Shown: positions 19,301 through 26,347 of the stretch, one piece after another
Layout of the letters: every line of letters starts with the position of its first letter
How positions within the stretch are numbered: position 1 is the first letter of the stretch
DNA from: a virus
Virus record (IMG/VR): IMGVR_UViG_3300018080_000118
Coordinates: 62,001-126,000 of that record
Direction: 5' to 3' (one strand)
Length of the DNA stretch: 64,000 bases
Notes under the pieces: model-generated
What the model saw: the letters and a program-made list of their open reading frames with translations, nothing else
Told to the model about the DNA's origin: nothing
The model's database searches: none
Position numbers and translations under genes: made by a program

Positions 19301-19513
19301 CTCGGCCCGATCGTCATCGACGAGCCGTTCTTCGACCTGATCTCCACCAACATCCAGGCCGTCAAGGACGACGTGCTGCAGGAGAAGGAGCTGCGGGAGA
19401 TCGTCTTCCTCAGCATCGAGGAGGATCCCAACCAGGCCGACCAGTTCCTCGCCAAGTTCCGGGTGACACCGTTCATCTCCGGGGCCAAGGGTGAGATCAC
19501 CATCTACATCTAA
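16349..19513 (+). CDS. Probable tail sheath protein
   Basis: The 1054-residue protein is the largest in the left arm. The N-terminus (RPDIIVTQVFDTPQPTVPVT) and the C-terminus (FLAKFRVTPFISGAKGEITIYI, a beta hairpin after a long helix-rich segment) are like contractile sheath proteins, whose terminal strands link neighbours. The middle 600 residues are repeated beta domains rich in T, S, G, V and D, with recurring phrases such as AAGV(L/I)A(A/G)D that suggest tandem inserted domains. It is larger than the usual 450-700-residue sheath, fitting a large myovirus with extra surface domains. GC3 bias is very strong, so expression is high. Confidence comes from size, position and end patterns. Confidence 0.66.
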   Translation: MAESLRPDIIVTQVFDTPQPTVPVTNLPVCFIGLNRQFVWRENAGSFEGGQPGQQYFFPNLSAGAVIEQPGATLDVAEFPDVLEPHVYIQNVHGVGEVTGGDLTYAFATDPPTFSISPSASVVFEIATGDDGSYSAATGYFLDNEADFIEDQVAAADEILVLHNDGSYYKAFDVVDILSDNQLDVLRANKATTPALPTAALTAEDAFGFRTITDTNQQLMSTGVDIGDLVTIDGWDQVTSVLGGDYGAAGTGTGTPATSRLFTDASKDFAAAGVLAADVIFSADSLGDWVPFFQVTGGIGTTQITDVENIVTSPSAIPALTASSTGVPYDVMRYSAPRDLTGGAVVSSTTGEYDAQGVTAWTFTPSVSTNRIFHDASAVYTSGTVVAGDEIVIDVIASGPPYLKPGNWPQFVVVSVLSATDLEISQHDSNVPLPTATVLNPSFVSYEIRDATSVTSNTAGSYTAEGGGGAPAGQRRITATGKDFVTAGVIAGDFIQDLAGNTLFTIVTVHPSGTGTLDVQNIVPGNPPAASSDARFAFYVNDQNPAILEVVSVDSETVMTVKNTLSGSPGTGAYPGLFVTNITFADTGQDVTYKINKTQTGTALEGTVLCTYTARRNDYLNSIVPVDINTYQTVLGPPVPGNDLSLAFKKVFEVLGATAYFVQVPNDTLDDWTEAFTLAANEIIYIPVPLTQREDVIQLTNTHVTEFSKPEKKRERISYVCHKEVVQTTRRSATSAMTFTKSATGVTNVVSTAVDLTAYGTIVGDVLSGTFNDGTTDYTITNARIISITPSTPAVGQSTMRVVADASVPVSSSGTVANWNVKSKPLSLLQRAQQQAAYTTAISNRRLRNLWPDTIEDTFTDETAGEGSSTGFFGGGDQIATLGGEYLCVMEAGKRANENPSQPLSNFPAGSIHKIIDPMGDNITYQDIILDGGNYYMEHEGDDQPPKAIRAISTDTSDLYKLEDNVPSQIDSFARKLRSQLKPMLGPIVIDEPFFDLISTNIQAVKDDVLQEKELREIVFLSIEEDPNQADQFLAKFRVTPFISGAKGEITIYI

Positions 19514-19524
19514 AGGAGCCTGAC

Positions 19525-19836
19525 ATGGACGCGAAGGAAATTTTCCTGAACGGCTTCTACGGCGTGTTCGAGAAGACCGCCTCGGAAGACGAGAAAAAGG
19601 AAGAGCCCAAGAAGGAAGAGGGCGAGAAGAAGCCTCTGCCCTTCTTCATGAAGAAGAAGGACGAGGACAAGAAGGAAGAGAAGAAAGAGGACAAGAAGGA
19701 AGAGAAGAAGGAAGAGGGCGAAGAGAAAGCCGCCTCCGTCTTCATGGACGGCTTCTCCGACTTCTTCTCCAAGGTCGCCGAAGAGGAGGCTGACAACCCC
19801 CTCGACGCTTTTCTGAAGCGGATCGGCAAAGCGTAG
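19525..19836 (+). CDS. Lys/Glu-rich small protein
   Basis: 103 residues, mostly alternating K and E (about 25-75), a single highly charged helix. Flanking it are two related segments, FLNGFYGVFEKTAS at the start and FMDGFSDFFSKVAEEE near the end. These look like two copies of the hydrophobic GF-x-(D/x)-F-x-K-(T/V)-A tag seen in other small virion-region proteins. No family is recognised. A linker or chaperone is possible. Confidence 0.68.
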   Translation: MDAKEIFLNGFYGVFEKTASEDEKKEEPKKEEGEKKPLPFFMKKKDEDKKEEKKEDKKEEKKEEGEEKAASVFMDGFSDFFSKVAEEEADNPLDAFLKRIGKA

Positions 19837-19848
19837 GAGGCGGAGCCT

Positions 19849-20088
19849 GTGTTCTACGAAGCTTTCGCTGACGAGATGCAGAAGCTTGGCAAGGACTGGA
19901 TCGCCGGAGCCACCAAGAACAAGGGGGGCCTCCACAGATCTCTCGGTGTGCCGGAAGGGGAAGACATCCCGGACTCGAAGATCGAGGCCGCTGCCAAGAA
20001 GAAGGGTCGCGTGGGGCGGCAGGCAAGGCTCGCCGAAACGCTCAAGGGTCTTCGAAAGAAGAAAAAGAAGAAGGACGGGGAGAAGTAG
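19849..20088 (+). CDS. Small basic protein with FADEMQKLGK tag
   Basis: 79 residues from a GTG start behind GGAGGCGGAG. The N-terminus FYEAFADEMQKLGK matches the tag of the protein at 10612 over ten identical residues (FADEMQKLGK), encoded with several different codons, so the protein sequence is conserved rather than the DNA. The rest is lysine/glycine-rich. Function unknown. Confidence 0.66.
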   Translation: MFYEAFADEMQKLGKDWIAGATKNKGGLHRSLGVPEGEDIPDSKIEAAAKKKGRVGRQARLAETLKGLRKKKKKKDGEK

Positions 20089-20124
20089 CTCCCACCTTCA
20101 CCACACCGTATAAGGAGATGAGCT

Positions 20125-20871
20125 GTGGCTGGAACAACCTTTCTGAACTGGAACTGGGCCAAAGAGCACGTCCAGGCCGAACTCACCAACGGTGAGTACA
20201 TCTCGGCCGAATCCACGCTCCTCCTCGCAGGGCCATCCAGGCTGGAGTATCTCCTCACGCCTGGCGCGGACCTTCAGCAGGTGAAGAGCTCGCTCTACCC
20301 CATCGGCCTGATCCAGAACTTCATGATGGCCCAGAACCGCTTCCTCACGAGGCTGTTCGAGGTCGGCTCCAAGCGGGCGTACTTCGTGGCCGGTCGTCTG
20401 GCAGCCAACTTCCAGATCAACCGTGTCATGTTCTTCGGGCCGTCGCTGCTGCGTCTGCTCTACGCCATCGCGCCGAGCAACATCGAGAACTTCGGGGGCA
20501 ACCCGTTCACCTTCGCCGATGACACGCAGCCAGGATCGTACTTGGCTCAGAACCAGACCGTGTCGCCGCCAAGGTACGCCGCCCTCTTTCCGCAGCGCCT
20601 GCTGGCCGCGCCCGGCTACGGCGGCACCGCCGGCAAGGACAACCGGGACTTCTTCATCAACCTGGCCTCCGACCTGTTCCAGATCCCCTTCGGCTTCGCT
20701 GCCATCTTCAAGGACGCGAAGAACCGGCCCTACGGTGCGTGCTACCTGCAGGAAGCGCTCATCGAGGCGCACAGCATGGGGGTGGATGCGAACAACGTGG
20801 TGATCGCGGAAGGTGTGAACGGGCAGTTCGACCAGGTCGCGCCGATCCAGCTCATCACCGCAACCGACTAG
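20125..20871 (+). CDS. Virion structural protein, tail tube candidate
   Basis: 248 residues from a GTG start behind AAGGAGATGAGCT. The body is a mixed fold with MAQNRFLTRLFEVGSKRAYFVAGRLAANFQINRVMFFGPSLLR and many aromatic residues. Following the sheath candidate, it is the most likely tube protein of this arm, but no tube motif is diagnostic. Its TAG stop sits in CTAG (20868-20871), which is also the stop of the convergent sigma factor gene. Confidence 0.6.
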   Translation: MAGTTFLNWNWAKEHVQAELTNGEYISAESTLLLAGPSRLEYLLTPGADLQQVKSSLYPIGLIQNFMMAQNRFLTRLFEVGSKRAYFVAGRLAANFQINRVMFFGPSLLRLLYAIAPSNIENFGGNPFTFADDTQPGSYLAQNQTVSPPRYAALFPQRLLAAPGYGGTAGKDNRDFFINLASDLFQIPFGFAAIFKDAKNRPYGACYLQEALIEAHSMGVDANNVVIAEGVNGQFDQVAPIQLITATD

Positions 20872-21845
20872 GAATCAATCGGCCTGTGACGACGGAGCTC
20901 AAGATACAGCTTCTTGAGCCCGTCGTTTTCTATTTGGCGGATTCTTTCCTTGGTGACGTTGAACATGTCGGCGAGGCTCTGCAGCGTCTCCTCCGGGTAC
21001 CCTAGCCCGTAGTGTCGCCGGATGATCTCTTCCTCGTGTGGGTCCAGCACCCTCATGGCTCCGTGCAGCGCGGTGAAGGTCTCGGTGTTGATGGCAGTGA
21101 TGGGGATAGGTGGGATGCCCGGATCTTCTGCGTCACAGATCTCGATAGGGATGTTGGTGATCGCAGAGGTCTGGAAGATGTTGAGGGTGCTAGCACTCCA
21201 GCCGATGTGGTCGGCTACCTCTTCGTGCGAGGGGCGTACTCCTTTGAGCTCGGTTAGGTTCTTCTCGCCTTTCTTGAAGTCCCTCATCAGCTGCTTGGCT
21301 GCTGGAGGCTTCTGACCATCTACGAACTCTAGTCCTTTTCTGATGAACGAGTCGATCCAGTGCACGGCGTACGTTGAGAAGCGCACGTTCCGAGAGAGGT
21401 CAAACAGCTCAATCGCGCGGAGCAGTCCGTCTGTACCGTAGGACACGAGCTCCATGGCATTCGGATCATTCTGGCTTCGGAACCGCAACACCCGGGAAAG
21501 GACAAGGCGCATGTTATGCAGGATGAAGGTTTCCCAGGCAGCTCGGACTTCGTTGTCAGAGGGTCCGGAGGAGTCTTCGAGGAGCTGGTCGAGTACGCTT
21601 GCGATGTCATCGGCGGGTAGCAGCTCCTCAACAAGATCTTGCCCATTGTAGAGGTCGACTCCGAGCTCCACGCAGTCAAGGAATTCCGTAATCTCCTCGT
21701 CGATCTTGTCAGATTCCGGCGGGGGGAGGCCCTTGATTGTTCTCAGCAAGCGACGCTCCTCCTTCGCGGAGAGCGGGGCCTTGCTTCTGAACTTCTCGTA
21801 GTACCCTCGGAAGTCTTCCTGATGTCCTCGGTTACCTGCGCTCAT
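20868..21845 (-). CDS. Sigma-70 family RNA polymerase sigma factor (first of two)
   Basis: This redirects host RNA polymerase to phage promoters. The 325-residue protein starts at the ATG at 21845 (ATGA overlap with the upstream gene). It shows region 2 (HNMRLVLSRVLRF ... LLRAIELFDLSRNVRFSTYAVHWI), region 3 (RPSHEEVADHIGWSASTL) and region 4 with a helix-turn-helix (LQSLADMFNVTKERIRQIE). The N-terminal 90 residues are acidic and do not match region 1. It is encoded last in the leftward operon, sharing its stop bases with the convergent tail gene. A second, divergent sigma factor lies at 61339. Confidence 0.88.
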   Translation of the reverse strand: MSAGNRGHQEDFRGYYEKFRSKAPLSAKEERRLLRTIKGLPPPESDKIDEEITEFLDCVELGVDLYNGQDLVEELLPADDIASVLDQLLEDSSGPSDNEVRAAWETFILHNMRLVLSRVLRFRSQNDPNAMELVSYGTDGLLRAIELFDLSRNVRFSTYAVHWIDSFIRKGLEFVDGQKPPAAKQLMRDFKKGEKNLTELKGVRPSHEEVADHIGWSASTLNIFQTSAITNIPIEICDAEDPGIPPIPITAINTETFTALHGAMRVLDPHEEEIIRRHYGLGYPEETLQSLADMFNVTKERIRQIENDGLKKLYLELRRHRPIDS

Positions 21846-22297
21846 ACAGGGAACTCCTTCGCCACAAGCGTGGCAATCATGTTCATCATGGTGGGAGCCC
21901 TGTACTTGTTGACGCGGAGAATGGTGACGTCCCAGTTGGAGCGCCACAACGGGTTGAGGCCCGCCTCCACTTCGACGTCGTTCTGGACGTCAGCCACAGT
22001 GATCACGGGGCCACAGATCTTGGTCTGGAAGAAGAGGCTCATCTCAGCCATCATCTTCTGCGAGAGCTTGATGAAGTGGAACACCACCTTTGACGTCGTC
22101 TCCGTCAGAGGGATCACAGCGTACTCCATTTCGCCCTCGCGCAGCTGCTTCTTGTGCCACTGGATGTCGACCTCTTTGTCCCCCGCCTCCAGGCCTTTCC
22201 GCACGAGATCCAGGTCTTCCTGGGTGAAGGAGGACAGAGCCTCCTGGTATTCCGGGTCTCCCGGCTGAAGGATCTTGCTCTTCTTCTCTTCACTCAT
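21842..22297 (-). CDS. Unknown protein upstream of sigma factor
   Basis: 151 residues. The start follows TTAGGAGACGTCGTA. An acidic N-terminal half (GDPEYQEALSSFTQEDLDLVRK) is followed by a beta-rich half. No family is recognised. Its 4-base overlap with the sigma gene suggests coordinated production, and a sigma partner or anti-sigma role is possible but not shown. Confidence 0.72.
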   Translation of the reverse strand: MSEEKKSKILQPGDPEYQEALSSFTQEDLDLVRKGLEAGDKEVDIQWHKKQLREGEMEYAVIPLTETTSKVVFHFIKLSQKMMAEMSLFFQTKICGPVITVADVQNDVEVEAGLNPLWRSNWDVTILRVNKYRAPTMMNMIATLVAKEFPV

Positions 22298-22703
22298 TAC
22301 GACGTCTCCTAATTGGAATCAGTATATCAGCATAGGCGGCGAATACCCGGACCAGATCCTCAAACTTGAACCTGGAGAAATATCGCTCGACGATGCTGCC
22401 GATGAACCTGCCGTACCCGGAACAGTTGTCGTGCTCGAACGCGAGATCTGCAAAGTGGTCTGCGGCGTCGTCGCTGATCTTGACGTACGCCACGTTGTTC
22501 CGCTTCTCATTGACGATGCAGCCTTCGTACGGGCGTGCGTTAGCTATGTAGTCACGGATAGCCGCACGGATAATATCCTCCCGGTTTCTCTGCGACTCCA
22601 CGCTCAGGCGCTGCAGCGTAGCATACGCCTTGTCGTTCAGACCTATTCGGATTTTCTTTCGGAATCTGAACGGGAAGCGGGGATAGCGAACTCGTTTTCG
22701 CAC
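22290..22703 (-). CDS. Probable ribbon-helix-helix DNA-binding protein
   Basis: The GTG at 22703 gives 137 residues. The segment KKIRIGLNDKAYATLQRLSVESQRNREDIIRAAIRDYI (residues about 15-52) has the strand-helix-helix layout of ribbon-helix-helix regulators. The rest is a mixed domain ending in RRRRNE. The start is uncertain because the gene overlaps the zinc-ribbon gene by 61 bases and no strong ribosome site is visible. RHH proteins bind inverted repeats, so it is one candidate regulator for the dispersed near-palindrome; this is speculation. Confidence 0.6.
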   Translation of the reverse strand: MRKRVRYPRFPFRFRKKIRIGLNDKAYATLQRLSVESQRNREDIIRAAIRDYIANARPYEGCIVNEKRNNVAYVKISDDAADHFADLAFEHDNCSGYGRFIGSIVERYFSRFKFEDLVRVFAAYADILIPIRRRRNE

Positions 22704-22846
22704 TCGTGACACTGGTACACCTCGCCCGTGTTCGCCGTGGCTTCTTTCACAAGCTCGCCCTCTTTGACGATCGTCGTACAGGCTGCTCGCTTCTGTGTCT
22801 TGTAGCTGCCGCACAGGGGGCAGCACACCGCGCCGTACTTTTCCAT
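22643..22846 (-). CDS. Small zinc-ribbon protein
   Basis: 67 residues starting after AGGAGGAGCAG. Two CxxC pairs (CPLCGS and CHECEN, with CC before the first) form a zinc ribbon of about 40 residues. The C-terminus overlaps the RHH gene. Such small ribbons often bind nucleic acid or polymerase. No specific family can be named. Confidence 0.65.
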   Translation of the reverse strand: MEKYGAVCCPLCGSYKTQKRAACTTIVKEGELVKEATANTGEVYQCHECENEFAIPASRSDSERKSE

Positions 22847-22899
22847 CTGCTCCTCCTGTCGTCCTTCAAGGTTATTGATGCCCATATTTTGGTCGAAGT

Positions 22900-22927
22900 A
22901 AAATAAAGGCCCCGGTTACCCGAGGCC
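22900..22927 (-). terminator. Rho-independent terminator after RuvC gene
   Basis: On the minus strand GGCCTCGG, loop GTAA (containing the RuvC stop codon), CCGGGGCC, then TTTATTTT. This ends the long leftward message, so the zinc-ribbon/RHH/sigma group needs its own promoter or read-through. Confidence 0.7.
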
Positions 22928-23428
22928 AGCTAGAGCGACCGCAAGGGCATCGGCGCGGTCCTGCTCGTTTTCTTTTAGATCAAGATCGAACTGGGCATTG
23001 ATGACGGTGCGAATTCTACTCTTGCCGATACGGCTGATCTCGCCCCGCTTCTTGCCCCTCTTCTGCTGCGGGGAGAGCGCTTTCACGCCAATGCGCGCCA
23101 TGACCGTGTGGACCGCTAGCGTCTGTGGCTCGATCTTCCCGTAAAACATAGAGGCGAGCGTCGCCGTGGCGATGTAGTTCTGCAGGATCTTCACGACCTT
23201 CTGGTTCCGCATCGACGACATCTCTTCGACGGTGACACGGTCTGGGCGGTACTCCTCGATGAGGGAACCGATGTGTGCGAAGAGGCGCGCCATCCTGTGA
23301 GGGTGTCGGAGATTCTCGTTCAGCTCTAGGACGCCGGAGGCTATGTGCTCCAGCTCTCCGTCGCCGCCTTTTACGACGGCCCACCCTACCAGCTTGCTGC
23401 TTGTGTCGAGGCCCAGCGATGTGATCAT
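22916..23428 (-). CDS. ruvC: RuvC-like Holliday junction resolvase
   Basis: This cuts four-way junctions, needed to resolve branched replication intermediates before packaging. The 170-residue protein has the RNase H-fold acidic set: D8 in SLGLDTS, E69/E70 in TVEEM, and the paired C-terminal acids in EQDRADALAVALAG. KIEPQTLAVHTVMARIG before the C-terminal acids is also RuvC-like. The start overlaps the upstream stop by 4 bases. Length is normal for the family. Confidence 0.85.
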   Translation of the reverse strand: MITSLGLDTSSKLVGWAVVKGGDGELEHIASGVLELNENLRHPHRMARLFAHIGSLIEEYRPDRVTVEEMSSMRNQKVVKILQNYIATATLASMFYGKIEPQTLAVHTVMARIGVKALSPQQKRGKKRGEISRIGKSRIRTVINAQFDLDLKENEQDRADALAVALAGLG

Positions 23429-23712
23429 TTCTCATTCCTCACCAGTATCTCGTGCCCTCCGGCGACCTCGATATACTTATACTTGTCTCCGTCCATGACG
23501 AAGTGATCGCAGGAGCTGCTGAGCATAATCATCTCAGCACGACCTTCTCGTTGCTCCACGTCGCAGAACTTCCCGGCACTCTCCCAATCCTTCACCGGGT
23601 CGCCGGTGTTGAATACCGTTTTGCTCTTCCCGATACGTACCTCGATACCACGATACGTATCTTGATCTACATCATTATAGAGGATGCTGATCATCCCCAG
23701 TTTGTTGCTCAT
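23425..23712 (-). CDS. Unknown small protein
   Basis: 95 residues, beta-rich, overlapping both neighbours by 4 bases. It contains YRGIEVRIGKSKTVFNTGD and VAGGHEILVRNEK. No family is recognised. It is part of the recombination operon by spacing. Confidence 0.7.
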   Translation of the reverse strand: MSNKLGMISILYNDVDQDTYRGIEVRIGKSKTVFNTGDPVKDWESAGKFCDVEQREGRAEMIMLSSSCDHFVMDGDKYKYIEVAGGHEILVRNEK

Positions 23713-24140
23713 ACATCACCCCTCCCCGTGCCCAGGTCGGGCACGTCCCACTGCATCTTCTCGCGCTGCTTCTTCATAGCTTTGATCATTTTGGCGCGCT
23801 TCGATGGTGGGATCTTTTCGAAGGGGAGCGAGACCGGAGCTTCCGGGATGGCTGTGAAGGGGATCGTCCCGAAGAGATCTACGAAACGTCGATAGACGTC
23901 GTGCGGTGAGATGTGATCAAACCGCTTCTTCGGGAACATCCACCTCGGAAGCTCCAGCTCGAAAGGTTCGTCCATGGGCGTGAGGTACGCAAAGTCCAAG
24001 GACTTCACGCTCCCCTGAACCGTTACCACGCAGTAGATGAAGTGAGCCTTGATCCGATACATCCCCTTATTGTATCGGATGTCCCCGACCTTGATGGTCC
24101 AGAACGGCTCAAACCTAGGCTTCGGTTCTTGCTTCGCCAT
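23709..24140 (-). CDS. Unknown protein in recombination operon
   Basis: 143 residues, with aromatic- and proline-rich beta segments (RFEPFWTIKVGDIRYNKGMYRIKAHFIYCVVTVQ) and a basic helical end (KRAKMIKAMKKQREK). Function unknown. Confidence 0.7.
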   Translation of the reverse strand: MAKQEPKPRFEPFWTIKVGDIRYNKGMYRIKAHFIYCVVTVQGSVKSLDFAYLTPMDEPFELELPRWMFPKKRFDHISPHDVYRRFVDLFGTIPFTAIPEAPVSLPFEKIPPSKRAKMIKAMKKQREKMQWDVPDLGTGRGDV

Positions 24141-24151
24141 GGTCGCTCCCC

Positions 24152-24643
24152 TTAAACATCCTTGAAGGCAGCCCTCGCTTTTCTCGACAGTTCGTGGGCT
24201 CGCTGCATGTGCTTACGAAGCTGTGACTGTCGTGGGCTGTCGTTGTCTTTCTTGCGGCGGGATATGACGTGGAACGAACAGCCGCCGCCCATGGGCTGTG
24301 CTATTCCTTCGTTCACACGTTTCCAGATACGTTTGATGAGAAGGCGTGCCTTCTTGTTTGTCTGCGTATCTGGTCGGTACAGGGCGTCCAGGGCTGCCTG
24401 GGAATCAGTATACACATGGAGATAAACAGACCTCGGCGCGACGCCAAACGACCGAAGCACTTGGGGCAGTAGCTCAAGACCCGTCCATATTGCAGTTAGC
24501 TCAGCCCGCATCTGGTTCATCCTGGAGTGCAGGGGGAGTCGTATTTCGAAGTACACCTTGCTTGGGTCCTCCGCTTTTACGACCACCCCCTGTCCCCCGA
24601 TCATCTTGCCTACTGCTGCATCAACAAAGAGAAGCAGCTCCAT
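24152..24643 (-). CDS. RNase H-fold protein (small)
   Basis: 163 residues with the first three acidic positions of RNase HI: D8 in LLLFVDAAVG, E48 in MRAELTAIWTGLELL, and D in VYTDSQAALDAL. The fourth site is weak: the usual histidine plus aspartate segment is replaced by ISRRKKDNDSPRQSQ. It is probably an RNase H-like nuclease that removes RNA primers or hybrids, or a diverged relative. A second, more canonical RNase HI lies at 41672. Confidence 0.68.
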   Translation of the reverse strand: MELLLFVDAAVGKMIGGQGVVVKAEDPSKVYFEIRLPLHSRMNQMRAELTAIWTGLELLPQVLRSFGVAPRSVYLHVYTDSQAALDALYRPDTQTNKKARLLIKRIWKRVNEGIAQPMGGGCSFHVISRRKKDNDSPRQSQLRKHMQRAHELSRKARAAFKDV

Positions 24644-26335
24644 TTATTTGCACTCCAGCTTGTGCTTCTTGCACAGCTCCACGGACCAGTCACGGATGGC
24701 CTTCAGACGATCGAAGCCCGAGATCCCAGGGTTGTTCTCGTTGATGTCTTTGATCTTCGTCGCCAGGTCAGCCTGGGTGATGTGGCCCTCGCTCTTGAGA
24801 AGGGCAAGGTTGGCCTTGGAGGCTTCGCGGACATCCGCCTCGGTCTCCTCTTCCTCCTCTTCCTCCTCCGACTCCAGCAGGTCGTCGGCGAGCCCTTCTT
24901 CTTCGGACTCCTCTTCCTCGGACTCTTCCTCGGCTTCCTCTTCGGACTCCTCCTCAGATTCCTCCTCGGATTCCTCCTCCTTCTTCTTCTTCTTGGAGGT
25001 CTTCTTCTTGGAAGCCTTTTTCTTCTTGGGGGCGACGAGCTCCTTGGCCTCCTCGTTGCTCAGGCCGTAGGTCTCCGGGTCGGTGAGCAGCATCATGAGC
25101 ACCTTCTTGCGGCTCATGCGTGCGGTGACCTTGAAGCCCATGAGGTCTGCCATCTTCTTCAGCTCGTCGTCGTCCAGAGCGAGGAGCTCCTCGGTGGTGA
25201 GCTTCTCGACGGCCGGCGCTGCCTCCGGCACGCTGTCGAAGAAGCGGCCCGAGGTCTTGGGGATGAGCGCCTTGTCGACCTCGACGGGTGTCTCGCGGAC
25301 CTGCCCCTCCTCGACCTTCATGATCTTGGCGGCGCGTGTCTTGGTCGTGGCGAGAACCATGACCTTCTTGTATGCCTTGAAGGCCGCGAAGACGGACGAG
25401 ACGAGACGCTTGTCGGCCAACTTGCGAAGCTCCGCAGGGAGCTCCTTCAGGGCCTCTGCGTCGGACACCACGAGGACTGGCACGATGCTCTTGGGCAGGA
25501 AGCCTGCGAGCATGTTGAGGGCCGCGTCTGCCGACAGGAAAGACGGCTTGGCGTCCTTCGAGTGGTTGGCGGTGAACTCCTGGAGCGCCTTCTCGAAGAG
25601 CTGGCTCGCCGAGTAGTCCCCGTAGATGGGGTGCTCCCGGAGGATACCCAGACACGACTCGATGATCTCCTGAGCCGCACCGGTCTCGGGCTTGAGGACG
25701 AAGTTCTTGGTCTTCTGGCCGCTCTTTCCGGCTTCGATGCCGAGCGCCTTGTTGACCGCCTCCTTCATCTTGGCCCGGTTCTTGTACTCCTTGCCTGGCA
25801 CGGACTGGGCAATGAGTTTCTGGAGCTTCTTGCCGCTGATCGCCCCTTCCTTGAAGCCCCGGTAGATGATGTGCACGTGGCTCGGGGTGATCTTCTTGAA
25901 CATCTTGGTCTCGATGCCCATCTCGACGAAATACTCCACGAGGCGCAGAGAATTCGCCACGGTGCCGGGATCGATGTTCAGATGCTCGTTGCAGAAGTCC
26001 GCGAAGTTCGCACAGTTGTGCTTGAGGTGAACCTCCTCCTGCTTCATCTTCGCGAGGATGACGGCCTTGTGCTTGTCAGCGTCGTCGCTCGCGTCGATCT
26101 TGGTGGCCAGCATACGCTGCTGCGCCTTCAGCGTGTTCGGGATCTCGTACCCGAGCTTGCTCAGGTCGGTGGTCATGAGCTCGCCCGCTGCTGCGGCGGT
26201 CCCGACCTCGGCCTTCTTCTCGACCTTCTTCTTGGCCGCCTTCTTCTTTCCGGCCTTCTTGGCTTTCTTCGCCGGGGCCTTCTTCTTGGAGGAAGCCTTC
26301 TTCACGACCTTCTTCTTTGCCTTCTTCTTTGCCAT
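24644..26335 (-). CDS. Large protein with histone-H1-like lysine tail
   Basis: 563 residues. Residues 1-43 are almost only K and A (MAKKKAKKKVVKKASSKKKAP...), like the tail of histone H1-type DNA-binding proteins. The middle is helical and charged with no motif I can name. Around residues 440-515 is a K/E block (KKTSKKKKKEEESEEESEEE), then a final helical domain (LALLKSEGHITQADLATKIKDI). The gene is in the recombination cluster and a DNA-binding or nucleoid-like role is likely, but the enzymatic function, if any, is unknown. Confidence 0.75.
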   Translation of the reverse strand: MAKKKAKKKVVKKASSKKKAPAKKAKKAGKKKAAKKKVEKKAEVGTAAAAGELMTTDLSKLGYEIPNTLKAQQRMLATKIDASDDADKHKAVILAKMKQEEVHLKHNCANFADFCNEHLNIDPGTVANSLRLVEYFVEMGIETKMFKKITPSHVHIIYRGFKEGAISGKKLQKLIAQSVPGKEYKNRAKMKEAVNKALGIEAGKSGQKTKNFVLKPETGAAQEIIESCLGILREHPIYGDYSASQLFEKALQEFTANHSKDAKPSFLSADAALNMLAGFLPKSIVPVLVVSDAEALKELPAELRKLADKRLVSSVFAAFKAYKKVMVLATTKTRAAKIMKVEEGQVRETPVEVDKALIPKTSGRFFDSVPEAAPAVEKLTTEELLALDDDELKKMADLMGFKVTARMSRKKVLMMLLTDPETYGLSNEEAKELVAPKKKKASKKKTSKKKKKEEESEEESEEESEEEAEEESEEEESEEEGLADDLLESEEEEEEEETEADVREASKANLALLKSEGHITQADLATKIKDINENNPGISGFDRLKAIRDWSVELCKKHKLECK

Positions 26336-26347
26336 CAGGCACTCTCC

